From positions 116,064 through 180,063 of the forward strand of contig CANRFA010000001.1 of NCBI GenBank assembly GCA_947629775.1: a stretch of DNA of 64,000 bases, given 5' to 3'. Under the pieces are notes generated by a model. It saw nothing but the letters and a program-made list of their open reading frames with translations. It did not search any database and had not been told where the DNA came from. This DNA comes from an uncultured Oscillospiraceae bacterium (GTDB lineage: Bacteria > Bacillota > Clostridia > Oscillospirales > Oscillospiraceae). Both the position numbers and the translations under genes were made by a program. Shown piece after piece: positions 44,437-54,101 of the stretch (position 1 is its first letter; each line of letters begins with the position of its first letter).

Positions 44437-44535
44437 GGAAATTTCCTCTTTTCTACGGAAACTGACGTCGGGAACGATACTCAGGAGACTGAGAGGAATA
44501 AGCCTTGCTCCGCCTGCAGTCGCCTTGCTGTTCAT

Positions 44536-44564
44536 ATTTTAATCTGAGAAAGGGTCCTCCGCAA
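44536..44564 (-). promoter_or_regulatory. promoter of the 120-residue gene
   Basis: Minus strand TTGCGG (44564-44559), 17-base spacer, TAAAAT (44541-44536). Confidence 0.55.
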
Positions 44565-44636
44565 CTGAAAAACGAACGAAATTTTCCGGATTCGGGGATG
44601 CGTTCTCGTGTATTTTGCCCGGAGGAACCCTCGCGC

Positions 44637-47024
44637 TCAGCGGATGACCTGCCGGGCCACGTCCACGGTGGCCTTGGCGTCCCGGGCGTAGAAGTCCGCT
44701 CCGATCTCCTTCGCGTACTCCGCGGTGAGCACGGCGCCCCCCACTACGACCCGGCAGTCCACGCCCTCCCGGCGCAGAAGCGAGATGGTTTCTTTCATGG
44801 CCCCCAGTGTGGTGGTCATGAGGGCGGAGAGACCCACCAGAGGAGCCTTCCGCTCCCGGGCGGCTTCCACCACCCGGGCGGGTTCCACATCCTTGCCCAG
44901 GTCCACCACTTCGTAGCCGTAGTTCTCCAGCAGGACCCGTACGATGTTCTTTCCGATGTCGTGGATGTCTCCCCGGACGGTGGCCAGAATCACGGGACCC
45001 TTGCCTGCGGCGGACCCGGCGGAGCCGGCCAGCCGCTCACGGATGACCTCGAAGGCCGCCTGGGCGGCCCCCGCCGCCTGCAGCAGCTGAGGCAGGAAGA
45101 TGCGCCCGCTCTCAAAGCCCGCTCCCACCCGGTCCAGGGCGGGGATGAGGATTCCGTCGATGATCTCCATGGGGTCCGTGGTCTCCAGCAGGGTCCGGGC
45201 GGCGGCGCCGGCCTCCCCCTTGAGCCCCGCCTCCACGATCTGCCCCAGGGACCGCTGTGAGGAAGGAGCGGCGGAGGGAGCGGAAGATGCGGCGGAGATG
45301 GTGGTGGAGACTTTGGCCTGGCCGTAGGCGTCGATGAACTCTCGGGCGTCCCGGTCGATGTTCATCAGCAGATGGAAGCTGCGCACCGCCGCCATCATGG
45401 CGTCCGCGTTGGGGTTCAGAATGGGGAGATCCAGGCCCTTTGTCAGGGCCATGGTCAGGAAGTTCTGGTTGATCAGGGGCCGGGCGGGCAGCCCGAAGGA
45501 GATGTTGGAGACGCCCAGAACTGTCCGGAGTCCCAGCTCCTTCTTTACCCGCTCCACGGCCTCCAGGGTCTGAGCGGCCCCCGCCTGTTCCGCGGAGGCG
45601 GTGAGGGTGAGGCAGTCGATGTACACGTCCTTTCGGGGGATGCCCAGGGCCAGGGCCCGGTCCAGAATCCGTCGGGCGATCTCCAGTCTGGCTTCCACGG
45701 TCTTCGGAATGCCGTTTTCGTCCAGGGTGAGCCCCACCACGGCGGCGCCGTACTTCTTTACCAGGGGAAGGATGGCGGAGAGGGTCTTCTCTTCCCCGTT
45801 GACGGAGTTGACGATGGCCTTGCCGCAGTACGCCCGCAGGGCGGCGGCCAGAACCTCCGGCTTGCCGGAGTCCAGCTGCAGAGGGGCGTCCGTGACGCCC
45901 TGGAGGGCCTTTACCACCCGGGTCATCATGTCCGCCTCGTCGATGCCCGGCAGGCCCACGTTCACATCCAGAATATCCGCGCCGGCCTCCGTCTGGGCGA
46001 TGGCCTGTCCCAGCATGTAGTCCATGTCGCCCTTGCGGAGGGCCTCCTTCATGAGCTTCTTGCCGGTGGGATTGATCCGCTCCCCGATGACCCGTACCCG
46101 GTCGATGGGCACGGCGCGGGTGCCGCTGCAGACGGCGGCGGGCACGCTCCGGGGGATTTCCCGGATCTCCCGTCCCCGCAGGGCCTTCGCCATGCGGGCG
46201 ATGTACTCCGGCGTGGTGCCGCAGCAGCCGCCATAGAACTTTACCCCCAGTTCCGTCAGCTCCGCCATGGCCGCGGCGAATTCCTCCGGGGTGATGTCGT
46301 AGCCGCCTCCGGCGGGGTCCGGCAGGCCGGCGTTGGGTTTGACGAGGATGGGCAGAGTGGACCAGCGGGTCAGTTCCCGGACCAGCGGAGGCATTTCCCG
46401 GGGACCCAGAGAGCAGTTGACCCCGATGACGTCCGCCCCCAGGCCCTCCAGGGTGAGGGCGGCGCTGTCCGGACCGCAGCCCAGGAAGGTGCGGCCCCGC
46501 TCCTCGTAAGTGAGGGAGACCATCACGGGAAGGGAGGAATTCTCCCGCGCGGCCAGCAGGGCGGCCCGGGCCTCCTGCAGGTCCGTCATGGTCTCAACGA
46601 CCGCCAGGTCCGCGCCGGCTTCCACGCCGGCCAGAACCACCTCCCGGAAGATATCCACCGCCTCTTCGAAGGGCAAAAGTCCCGCGGGCTCCAGCAGCTG
46701 CCCGATAGGCCCTATATCCAGGGCCACCAGGGCGCGGCCGGCGGCGGCCTCCCGGGCCACCCGGAGGGAGGCGCTTACCACCTCGGAGACGGTCTTCCCC
46801 GTGCGGCGCAGCTTTTCCCGGTTGGCCCCGAAGGTATTGGCAAAGAGGATCTGCGTGCCGGCCGCCACATAGGCGGCGTGAATTTCCCGCAGCCAGTCCG
46901 GGTGGTCCAGAGCGGCCAGCTCCGGGCCCTCCCCCGGCCGCAGGCCCTTCGCCTGGAGCATGGTTCCCATGCCGCCGTCCAGCAGGACAGGACCGGGGGC
47001 GGCGAGCAGTTCACGAAATTCCAC
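44637..47024 (-). CDS. metH: cobalamin-dependent methionine synthase MetH, lacking the activation domain
   Basis: About 795 residues. Order: homocysteine-binding barrel (LLDGGMGTMLQ; zinc ligands GVNCS and GGCCGTTP), pterin-binding barrel for methyl-tetrahydrofolate (RVIGERINPTGKK, LDVNVGLPGIDE), helical cap, and cobalamin domain with the DxHxxG motif (RGDIHDIGKNI). The C-terminal SAM-dependent reactivation domain of the ~1200-residue E. coli enzyme is absent and is encoded by the next gene. I use GTG 47024, which has AGGTGG five bases upstream; GTG 47033 is possible. No S-box or T-box is seen nearby. Confidence 0.94.
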   Translation of the reverse strand: MEFRELLAAPGPVLLDGGMGTMLQAKGLRPGEGPELAALDHPDWLREIHAAYVAAGTQILFANTFGANREKLRRTGKTVSEVVSASLRVAREAAAGRALVALDIGPIGQLLEPAGLLPFEEAVDIFREVVLAGVEAGADLAVVETMTDLQEARAALLAARENSSLPVMVSLTYEERGRTFLGCGPDSAALTLEGLGADVIGVNCSLGPREMPPLVRELTRWSTLPILVKPNAGLPDPAGGGYDITPEEFAAAMAELTELGVKFYGGCCGTTPEYIARMAKALRGREIREIPRSVPAAVCSGTRAVPIDRVRVIGERINPTGKKLMKEALRKGDMDYMLGQAIAQTEAGADILDVNVGLPGIDEADMMTRVVKALQGVTDAPLQLDSGKPEVLAAALRAYCGKAIVNSVNGEEKTLSAILPLVKKYGAAVVGLTLDENGIPKTVEARLEIARRILDRALALGIPRKDVYIDCLTLTASAEQAGAAQTLEAVERVKKELGLRTVLGVSNISFGLPARPLINQNFLTMALTKGLDLPILNPNADAMMAAVRSFHLLMNIDRDAREFIDAYGQAKVSTTISAASSAPSAAPSSQRSLGQIVEAGLKGEAGAAARTLLETTDPMEIIDGILIPALDRVGAGFESGRIFLPQLLQAAGAAQAAFEVIRERLAGSAGSAAGKGPVILATVRGDIHDIGKNIVRVLLENYGYEVVDLGKDVEPARVVEAARERKAPLVGLSALMTTTLGAMKETISLLRREGVDCRVVVGGAVLTAEYAKEIGADFYARDAKATVDVARQVIR

Positions 47025-47685
47025 AGTGACCACCTGACTTTCTGTACAGACAGCCGTCGCGGCCGGGGCAGGTCGCGCAGCTGCGGGATGAGGCCGCCAC
47101 GGGGGTATCCGAAAGCCCCAGTATGGCGGTGACGGATTTGCGGGGGAGCAGGATATGACTGGAGGAGGCGGTGAGTCCCACCCGCCGGGGGGCGTCCAGC
47201 AGCCGCAGCAGTTCGCCCTGGAGGGAGAGGGGCAGGTCTCCGTAGCCGGGGCTGTAGCGGAAGGGAAAGTATTTCGCGGGCCAGCGCTCCCGGAGCGCGA
47301 CCTCGATGGCGTCGCAGACCTCCTCCACGGCGGCGGAGGCGGCGCAGTCCAGGGCGAGGGCCTCCAGCAGATCCCCGGAGGCGGCCCGGCGGAGCAGGGC
47401 GTCCACGCCGGCGCCCAGGGTGGCGCAGAAGAGAACCGCGCTCCCGCAGCCCGCGAGGTGCCGCTTCAGGTCCTGGCCGGGGAGCAGCAGGCCGGAGGAC
47501 AGGCGAATTCCATCTTCTTCCGGGGAGAGGGATGTCTCCATCCAGGTCCAGCGGGGAACGGCGGCGGCGAGAATCCGCTGCGCCGCCCGCTCCGCCGCGG
47601 CCTGGGAGACGGGATCCGCCCGGTCCGGGGGACAGCCCATGTAGCGCAGGATCTCCCCGATGGGGATCGTCTTAAGAAGGTTCAT
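47011..47685 (-). CDS. separate methionine synthase activation-domain protein
   Basis: 224 residues. Corresponds to the vitamin B12-dependent methionine synthase activation domain: [20 protein letters not shown] and [14 protein letters not shown], the RxxPGYG-type SAM-binding motif, then [19 protein letters not shown]. The tail adds [13 protein letters not shown], a cysteine cluster often seen in clostridial versions. It overlaps the start of metH, so the two polypeptides are made together and should act as one enzyme. Confidence 0.9.
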   Translation of the reverse strand: MNLLKTIPIGEILRYMGCPPDRADPVSQAAAERAAQRILAAAVPRWTWMETSLSPEEDGIRLSSGLLLPGQDLKRHLAGCGSAVLFCATLGAGVDALLRRAASGDLLEALALDCAASAAVEEVCDAIEVALRERWPAKYFPFRYSPGYGDLPLSLQGELLRLLDAPRRVGLTASSSHILLPRKSVTAILGLSDTPVAASSRSCATCPGRDGCLYRKSGGHCGIS

Positions 47686-47719
47686 GGTCCTGCTTCCCCT
47701 TTCCGGGCGGTTTCGGATC

Positions 47720-48733
47720 TTACAGCAGCTTTACGCCGGCGGCCTTGCAGGCCTGGATGTTGGCGTCGTCCCACAGGGAGGACTGGACTTCCCCGATGTG
47801 CGCCTTGCCCAGCAGCAGCATGGAGACGCGGCTCTGCCCGATGCCTCCACCCATGGTCAGGGGCAGCTCGCCGTTCAGGAGGGCTTTGTGGAAGGGCAGT
47901 TCCCGGCGGCTGTCGCAGCCGGCCAGGGTCAGCTGACGGTCCAGGGACTCGGGATCCACCCGGATGCCCATGGAGGAGACCTCGAAGGACCGGGAACTGA
48001 CGGAGTCCCACACCAGAATGTCGCCGTTCATGGACCAGTCGTCATAGTCCGGGGCGCGGCCGTCGTGGGGCTTTCCGGAGCGCAGCTTTCCGCCGATCTG
48101 CATGAGGAAGGTGGTGGGGTGGTCTTTCACGAAGGCGCACTCCCGGGCGTGGGGCTCCAGGTCCGGGTAGAGGTCCTCCAGCTCCTGGGTGGTGATCCAG
48201 GTGATGTCCCGGGAGATGCGGGGCAGGACGTTCAGCTGGGGGAAGAGGGAGCGCAGGTAGTACTGGGTCTCGGAGAGGGAGTTGACGATCACCTGCACGG
48301 TGGCCTTCAGGGTGTCCAGGTTGCGCTCTTCCGGGGTGATGATCTTTTCCCAGTCCCACTGGTCCACATAGGCGGAGTGGAGGGAATCCAGCACCTCGTC
48401 CTTGCGGATGGCGTTCATGTCCGTGTAGAGTCCCTCGCCGGGCTGGAACTGGTAGTCCCGGAGGGCCATGCGCTTCCACTTGGCCAGGGAGTGGACCACC
48501 TGGGCGGTGGGGGAGACGCCGTTGATCTGGAAGGATACGGGGCGTTCCACCCCGTTCAGGTCGTCGTTGATGCCCGAGGTGGCGGAGACAAAGAGAGGGG
48601 CGGAGACCCGGTGCAGGCGCAGGGCGCCGGCCAGGTTGTCCTCAAACAGGCGCTTGAGCAGCCCGATGGCTTTCTGAGTTTCGTACATGGTAAGCAGGGA
48701 GGTATATCCCTGGGGGATCGTGAGTTCCGGCAT
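47720..48733 (-). CDS. asnA: aspartate--ammonia ligase AsnA
   Basis: 337 residues, the family length. Class II tRNA-synthetase-like fold that makes asparagine from aspartate, ammonia and ATP. Conserved: [50 protein letters not shown] and [10 protein letters not shown] near the C-terminus. ATG 48733 follows AAAGGAG. It is monocistronic or reads into the metH activation gene 34 bases downstream. Confidence 0.96.
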   Translation of the reverse strand: MPELTIPQGYTSLLTMYETQKAIGLLKRLFEDNLAGALRLHRVSAPLFVSATSGINDDLNGVERPVSFQINGVSPTAQVVHSLAKWKRMALRDYQFQPGEGLYTDMNAIRKDEVLDSLHSAYVDQWDWEKIITPEERNLDTLKATVQVIVNSLSETQYYLRSLFPQLNVLPRISRDITWITTQELEDLYPDLEPHARECAFVKDHPTTFLMQIGGKLRSGKPHDGRAPDYDDWSMNGDILVWDSVSSRSFEVSSMGIRVDPESLDRQLTLAGCDSRRELPFHKALLNGELPLTMGGGIGQSRVSMLLLGKAHIGEVQSSLWDDANIQACKAAGVKLL

Positions 48734-48764
48734 GAGCGGATCGCTCCTTTCCTGAATTTGAGCC

Positions 48765-48794
48765 ATTATAGACCGGGGGAAACGGAAAATGCAA
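48765..48794 (-). promoter_or_regulatory. asnA promoter
   Basis: Minus strand TTGCAT (48794-48789), 18-base spacer, TATAAT (48770-48765). Confidence 0.7.
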
Positions 48795-48833
48795 GAGGCT
48801 TCCCGCTTTCCTGTCACGCAAGTGAAAATGCGG

Positions 48834-48862
48834 TTGCAATCCGGGGCGGAAAACTGTATAAT
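48834..48862 (+). promoter_or_regulatory. exoA promoter
   Basis: TTGCAA (48834-48839), 17-base spacer, TATAAT (48857-48862), 40 bases before the start; divergent from asnA. Confidence 0.75.
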
Positions 48863-48901
48863 CTCACAGAATACGAAACCGGTCGGGAAGGAGCGGACAG
48901 C

Positions 48902-49660
48902 ATGGTTTTCATTTCGTGGAACGTCAACGGCCTGCGGGCCTGTCTGAAAAAGGGGTTCGAGGACTTTTACCGCCAGGCGGCCCCGGATTTTCTCTGTCTG
49001 CAGGAGACAAAGATGTCCCAGGGGCAGGCGGAGGTGCCCCTGGAGGGGGCTCTGGAGTACTGGAACTCCGCGGAGAAGAAGGGTTACTCCGGCACGGCCG
49101 TCTTCGCCCGGCGGGAGCCTCTGGCGGTGACATACGGCATGGGCGTGGACCAGCACGACCATGAGGGCCGTCTCATCACGCTGGAGTACGAGACCTTCTT
49201 TCTGGTCTGCTGTTATACCCCCAACTCCCAGGACGGCCTCAAACGTCTGGACTACCGGATGCAGTGGGAGGACGACCTGCGCTCTTACCTCATGGGGCTG
49301 GACGCCCGCAAGCCGGTGATCTACTGCGGGGACCTGAACGTGGCCCACGAGGAGATCGACATCAAAAACCCGAAGACCAACCGCATGAACGCCGGCTTCA
49401 CGGACCAGGAGAGGGCGAAGATGACGGAGCTTCTCTCCTCGGGCTTTACGGACACCTTTCGGGCGCTTCATCCGGACGCCACGGGCATCTACTCCTGGTG
49501 GTCCTACCGCTTCAACGCCCGGAAGAACAACGCGGGATGGCGCATCGATTACTTTATCGTCTCGGACCGGCTGCGGGAGAAGATCCGCCGGGCGGAGATC
49601 CTGACGGACGTCTATGGCAGCGATCACTGCCCCGTGCTGCTGGAGCTGGACGTGGAGTAA
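48902..49660 (+). CDS. exoA: exodeoxyribonuclease III / AP endonuclease
   Basis: 252 residues. Base-excision-repair nuclease with [10 protein letters not shown] at the start, LQETKM (metal Glu), [33 protein letters not shown] and C-terminal [12 protein letters not shown] (catalytic Asp-His). ATG 48902 follows GGAAGGAGCGGACAGC; the frame is open far upstream without support. Confidence 0.96.
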   Translation: MVFISWNVNGLRACLKKGFEDFYRQAAPDFLCLQETKMSQGQAEVPLEGALEYWNSAEKKGYSGTAVFARREPLAVTYGMGVDQHDHEGRLITLEYETFFLVCCYTPNSQDGLKRLDYRMQWEDDLRSYLMGLDARKPVIYCGDLNVAHEEIDIKNPKTNRMNAGFTDQERAKMTELLSSGFTDTFRALHPDATGIYSWWSYRFNARKNNAGWRIDYFIVSDRLREKIRRAEILTDVYGSDHCPVLLELDVE

Positions 49661-49732
49661 GAGAATCCAGGTACAGAAGGAAAAATGAGGGCTTGCCGGC
49701 GGGGAGATTCTGTGGTAACATGGGGATCAACA

Positions 49733-49745
49733 TACCTGCCAGGTA
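49733..49745 (+). promoter_or_regulatory. palindrome in the metF leader, possible operator or RNA stem
   Basis: TACCTG-C-CAGGTA is a perfect 6-bp dyad inside a larger GGGGAT...ATCCCC inverted repeat (about 49722-49770). A weak promoter TTGCCG-17-TAACAT ends at about 49720. It could be a repressor site or a short structured leader. Confidence 0.35.
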
Positions 49746-49894
49746 GGATTATATGATTATACACATCCCCGCGGATCCTGTCAACCCCGGCGGAAAACCG
49801 TTGGCGCGCCCGCCCGGGGGCAGGGCATGAACGACTGATACAGGAGGTGCCAGGCGCCGTCCCGGCCGCTGCGCGGGCCGGCGCTGACCTAACC

Positions 49895-50764
49895 ATGAAA
49901 ATCTGTGAGCTCTTCGGGCAGGGAAGAACCGTCTTTTCCTGCGAGATCTTTCCCCCGAAAAAGACCAGCCCGGTGGATTCCATCTACAGAACCCTGGACG
50001 GGCTGAAGGACATCCGCTTTGACTTCATCTCCGTGACCTACGGAGCCGGCGGTTCCGCCGTGGTGAACCAGACCACCCAGGAGATCGTCTCCATTGTTCA
50101 GAACCAGTACCACATTCCCGCCATGGCCCACCTGACCTGCGTGGGAGCGGGAAAGGCGGAGGCGGACGCCATCATGGAGCAGCTGAAGGCGGACGGGGTG
50201 GAGAACATCCTGGCCCTGCGGGGAGACATCAACCCGGAGTATCCCCCGAAAACCGACTTCGCCCACGCCAGCGACCTGGTAACCTATATCCGGGAGCACG
50301 GGGACTTCGGAATCTCCGCCGCCTGCTACCCGGAGGGCCACCTGGAGAGCCCGGACCTGGTGAGCGACATCCGCTGGCTGAAAGCCAAGGTAGACGCCGG
50401 CGCCCAGCATCTGGTGAGTCAGCTCTTCTTTGACAACGAGGACTTCTTCCGCTTCCTCGAACGCTGCCGCATCGCGGGCATCGAGGTGCCCATCGAGGCG
50501 GGGATCATGCCGGTGCTGGGGAAGAGCTCCATCCAGCGGATGGTGTCCCTCTGCGGCGCCAGCATCCCCCGCCGGCTGGCCCGGCTGCTGGCCCGCTATG
50601 GCGAGGACCCTAAGGCCCTGCGGGAGGCGGCGGTGGCCTACGCCATCGAACAGATTTCGGACCTCATCGCCGGCGGCGTGGACGGCATTCACCTCTACAC
50701 CATGAACAACCCCGGGGTGGCCCACGCCATCGCGGACGCCATCCCCTCCATCCGCCGCTTCTGA
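49895..50764 (+). CDS. metF: 5,10-methylenetetrahydrofolate reductase
   Basis: 289 residues, FAD-dependent TIM barrel supplying methyl-THF to MetH. FSCEIFPPK near the N-terminus carries the catalytic Glu; DFISVTYGAGGS, AHLTCVG, ILALRGDINP and VSQLFFDNEDFFRF follow. I use ATG 49895, where family similarity begins. The nearest Shine-Dalgarno (AGGAGGT, 49842-49848) is 46 bases away, across a GC-rich hairpin; the frame is open from GTG 49847, which itself overlaps that Shine-Dalgarno. Confidence 0.94.
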   Translation: MKICELFGQGRTVFSCEIFPPKKTSPVDSIYRTLDGLKDIRFDFISVTYGAGGSAVVNQTTQEIVSIVQNQYHIPAMAHLTCVGAGKAEADAIMEQLKADGVENILALRGDINPEYPPKTDFAHASDLVTYIREHGDFGISAACYPEGHLESPDLVSDIRWLKAKVDAGAQHLVSQLFFDNEDFFRFLERCRIAGIEVPIEAGIMPVLGKSSIQRMVSLCGASIPRRLARLLARYGEDPKALREAAVAYAIEQISDLIAGGVDGIHLYTMNNPGVAHAIADAIPSIRRF

Positions 50765-50835
50765 GCGACGAACAGCGGGGAGAGGACGGATTTCGGGCTG
50801 TCCGGCAACCGGAGATCTCCGTTTCGTACATACCA

Positions 50836-50868
50836 GGCCGGGTCCGTAATTCGCGGACCCGGCCTTTT
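50836..50868 (+). terminator. terminator after metF
   Basis: GGCCGGGTCCG (50836-50846) pairs perfectly with 50854-50864, then TTTT. Confidence 0.9.
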
Positions 50869-50917
50869 CAGGCCTGGCCTTCCTGCTCCGGAGGATTTTT
50901 CATACGGCGGACAGAAA

Positions 50918-50952
50918 GGCGGGGAACCGGTTTGGATCGGTTCTCCGCCTTC
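50918..50952 (-). terminator. possible minus-strand terminator after the SLH remnant
   Basis: Minus strand GGCGGAGAACCG pairs with CGGTTCCCCGCC, then TTTCTG. Confidence 0.45.
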
Positions 50953-51003
50953 AGATTGTTACGACAGTTTCAGGAGACCGGCGGAGCCGGAAGCTTCGGG
51001 GGC

Positions 51004-51528
51004 TCAGTCTGCGAGGACACGGCAGAAGCGCTGGAACGGGGCAGATGCCTCGGCCCGGCTGGCAGGACCGGCGGGGGTGAGGTTTCCCTGGCCGTCGCCG
51101 GAGAAGAGACCCGTGTGGACCGCCCAGGTACTGATCCGGAAGGCGTCCGGGAAGCGGCTCAGGTTTTTTGCCTGTCCGATTTCCACGCCGCTTCGTGCGG
51201 CGTAGCTGCTGACGATAACCGCCATCTGCTCCCGGGTGATGGGGGCGTCCGGCTCCGGGTTACAGGACATTTCGGCAGGGATGAAGGCGGTTCGCCCTTC
51301 CACGACGGCGTACAAAGCGCCGCCGGCCGTGTCGCAGGCTCCGTCCTGGAAGAGGACGATGACAGACGTTTCCCTCCAGAATCTCCACCGGCGCAGACTG
51401 ACCTTCTCTTTGCCCGCGCACTGGTACTCGTAGTACCAGTCCTCCGGACGGCCGTCCCGCACATACATGGCACTGGCCAGATTAAAGTTCGTGGTCCCTG
51501 TGTGGTGGACGTGACTGCCTTGCGGCAT
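51004..51528 (-). pseudogene. remnant of an S-layer-homology (SLH) domain protein
   Basis: 174-residue frame. Its C-terminal half matches the SLH pattern: PITREQMAVIVSSYAA, then FPDAFRISTWAV, HTGLFSGDGQGNLTP and ASRAEASAPFQRFC, which is how these proteins usually end. The helix between WAV and TGLF is about eight residues short, there is only one SLH unit instead of three, and no signal peptide. It looks like the 3' end of a decayed surface protein. The N-terminal half is not recognised. Confidence 0.55.
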
Positions 51529-52130
51529 GGAAAGATGGGGGTCTCGGGTTCGGCTGCCGCCGCCCGTACCGGAATCAGGCTCGGGGAAGCAGGATCATGA
51601 CCAGGGTCATGAGGTCGGAACCGGATCGCTTTTTCCTGGATGCCCCCTTGGCTCTTGCGGTATCGGCAACTGTCCCTCCTGGGCCTGGGGACGCATGGGA
51701 GCGGGATGTTCCCGGGAACCATGGACCCGGCCGGAAACCGTACTTCCAGGTTCGATGTGGGCGGCCGGGCAGGAAACGGGATGAATGGGTGGTTGGAAGC
51801 AGGGGAGGGAAAGACCGGGCGGATGTTCCGGAATCTGAGGTACCAGGACGATGGACCGATCTCCCGGGATGTGCCGGTGTCCGCTCCCAGGTGGAGTATC
51901 CGGACGGAAGAATTCTCCTCCTTTCATCGCCTCATCGTCCGGTATGTGTGCGCACCGGGGCGTCTGGAGTAAAGTGAAAGTCCACTTACCTGGTCCGCGC
52001 CAAATGTGCGTGATATGCATATCCCCTCCGGATGTGAAGGAGAACTGGCCCGCCTGGCGCGAGAGGCACAGAGGCGTTTCCGGGACAGCCTCCCGGCGTC
52101 TCCCATGGATCTTCTGCTGGCAGGCTGCTC
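51529..52130. other. 0.6 kb without a convincing gene
   Basis: Possibly further decayed sequence of the SLH gene on the minus strand; translations show no protein pattern and frames on both strands conflict. Confidence 0.4.
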
Positions 52131-52137
52131 CGGACCG

Positions 52138-52167
52138 TTGCCGCTCCCGGAGCGGATGTGCTATACT
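52138..52167 (+). promoter_or_regulatory. promoter of the first ~98-residue paralog
   Basis: TTGCCG (52138-52143), 18-base spacer, TATACT (52162-52167). Confidence 0.5.
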
Positions 52168-52263
52168 GGGACAGAAGCAAATCGGAGTGATCCGACCCGG
52201 CCGGTCGGCTCCGGACCCCGCCGGAGTATCGGCCGGGAAAGCAGATTGGGAGGAGTGAATTAC

Positions 52264-52557
52264 ATGAAAGTACCGGAGGATCCGAAGTACCTGCGTACCG
52301 CGGCCAGCGTAGAGGAGTACTGGGAGGACATCACGCCCCAGGGGAAATATGTGGTGGATCTGGAGTCCCAGCGCAAACTTCTCCACATCGCTTATCCGGA
52401 GAACCATCGGTGCGCCCACGGAAGGACAGCCTTTCCACGCTATCTGAAGTTTAACACCGAGGGTGAGGTCAGGGCCTATGAGCGGAAGAACAAAGTCAAA
52501 CTGGGCCGCTGCGGACTCTGCTTCCCCAGGTGGGTCTGGGCGAAAAAGGGCGGATAG
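52264..52557 (+). CDS. small paralogous protein A, function unknown
   Basis: 97 residues; GGGAGGAG precedes ATG 52264. Starts MKVPEDPKYLRTAASVEEYW, has an acidic middle (VDLESQ), then RCAHGRTAFPRYLKF and a basic helix AYERKNKVKLGRC leading to LCFPRWVW. Four potential metal ligands (C and H in CAH, then CxxC in GRCGLCF) suggest a small zinc site. Ends with TAG. Not assigned to a family. A tandem copy follows. Confidence 0.75.
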   Translation: MKVPEDPKYLRTAASVEEYWEDITPQGKYVVDLESQRKLLHIAYPENHRCAHGRTAFPRYLKFNTEGEVRAYERKNKVKLGRCGLCFPRWVWAKKGG

Positions 52558-52829
52558 GATTGTATGGGAGCGGAAGGGCGCTGCCCCGGCTGGAACGGTC
52601 CGGATCCGGACTTCCAGGGACCGTGTCAGGAAGGAACAGGTCCCGCTCCAGGCTGGGGAATGCATCCCCTGAGGAGCGGGAGTCCCCGGAATGATTCTGT
52701 CTCAGGGTCAGGGAACCGGACGCCGCCGGGGAACGCCCCGTATCGGCCAGCCCATACCGGTTCAGATGCCATCCGGGACGGTCCGGCCTGGCTGGCGGAT
52801 GGAGCAAATCAGAAAAGGAGCAGACAGCC

Positions 52830-53129
52830 ATGAAAGTACCGGAGGATCCGATGTATCTCCGCACGGCGGCCAGCGAAGAGGAGTACTGGGAGGACATGAC
52901 GCCCAAGGGCAGATATATTGTGGATCTGGGATCCCAGCACAAATATCTCCACTTTTCCAGACCTGGCTGGAAGCGGTGCGCCCACGGAAGGCAGGCCTTC
53001 CCGCGCTATCTGAAGTTTGAGACGCTGGACGAGGTCAAGGCCTATGAGCGGAAGAACAGGGTGAAGCTGGGGCGCTGCGGAAAATGCTTTCCCAGGCGGG
53101 TCTGGATGAAAAGAGGGAGTCAGCGCTGA
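52830..53129 (+). CDS. small paralogous protein B, function unknown
   Basis: 99 residues; AAAGGAG precedes ATG 52830. Colinear with protein A: MKVPEDPMYLRTAASEEEYW, RCAHGRQAFPRYLKF, AYERKNRVKLGRCGKCFPRRVW. The CAH and CxxC ligands are kept, and changes are mostly conservative, so both copies appear under selection. The 272-base spacer between them carries no gene. Confidence 0.77.
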   Translation: MKVPEDPMYLRTAASEEEYWEDMTPKGRYIVDLGSQHKYLHFSRPGWKRCAHGRQAFPRYLKFETLDEVKAYERKNRVKLGRCGKCFPRRVWMKRGSQR

Positions 53130-54101
53130 GACGGGAAGGCCCCTGAAGGCTCCGGTTCCGTCCCCCCCCTCAGACAGCCTGCGCGGAAGAGAAATCCCGC
53201 TCCGGTTCGCGGAACCTGTCCTGCCGGAGCGGGAGTGGCCGGCACGGTCCACAAAACAGCTGCAGATCCATGCCGGACTCTGAATGCGGTCACTGTTCCC
53301 GGTGAGGTTCTTCCTGGCGGGGCTGCTTCAATTTGCTGGTGCCGTTTTTTGCTTTGCGCCCGGTCGGAACTCAGAGCACGGGGCTTCTGCCCAGGAGCTT
53401 TTGCTCTCTGGCAACATAGTTCCCCCTCTCTCTGTCATAATCGCTGACCGGGCGATGCCTCTCTGAGCTTTGTCTTCCGCTTCTGGAGTTTTCAGCACAT
53501 TGAAAAAGCGGATACGATGGGGCACATCGCAGGACCCCCTTCAGATCGGGATTTCAGCACACTGAAAAACGGAAACCATGGGCAGTTGCCAGCTTACCGA
53601 GGAAGGACTCCTCCGCGGAAGCGGACCCGCTCGGGTACCGGCCAGGAACGCCAGAAGCGAGGTATGAACAATCCTTACAGGGCCAGCAGAGCGGAACGGG
53701 ACAGGCAGGGATACCTGTTATGAGACTAAACTTATGATTTCGGTAATCGTAGTGAACTACGATTGAAACTGGTATAAGCTGCCCCTCACAGAGTTCTTCC
53801 TGAGCCTGAGCCGGAGGTCAGGACATAGAAAAGAAAGGCGGAAAGCCAGAGCTTACAGGTTACGTCCGTCCCTGCACCAGAGTCCGGTCGGGAAAGCGGC
53901 CGGAAAGAGGATAGAGATCCTGCGGATCCACAGGAGCGGGAACCCGGATAGAGATCAGGATACGGGAACGCGAAAGCTCGCCCGCAGAGCAGAAGAGCCC
54001 TTCAGGACAGAGAAACGCCATGGGACGGGCAGCCCCATGGCGTTTCTGGTATCTGTGGTATCCGGAATGCAGATCGGGAAAGCGGAGATTCCCGCCTTTG
54101 C
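53130..54101. other. 1 kb gap with short palindromes, no convincing gene
   Basis: Two related palindromic boxes, TTTTCAGCACATTGAAAA (about 53490) and TTTCAGCACACTGAAA (about 53550), lie ~60 bases apart, and AATCGTAG-TGAA-CTACGATT forms a perfect hairpin at 53744-53763. A 60-codon frame at 53284-53466 starts with a hydrophobic stretch but has no ribosome binding site. No cas genes and no array. Confidence 0.45.

Noticed and set aside
42579..44547. Overlapping plus-strand frames of 312, 306 and 435 codons
   Set aside because: They change frame between the repeat copies and encode Arg/Gly/Ser-rich sequence; they also run through the terminator and opposite a supported gene.
44455..47033. S-box or cobalamin riboswitch near metH
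   Set aside because: I looked for conserved cores upstream of the metH and metF genes and saw none.
48042..48479. Minus-strand frame inside asnA
   Set aside because: Shadow of asnA; no start signal and no protein pattern.
53485..53570. CRISPR array from the repeated TTTCAG...CTGAAA boxes
   Set aside because: Only two imperfect copies, no regular spacers and no cas genes.
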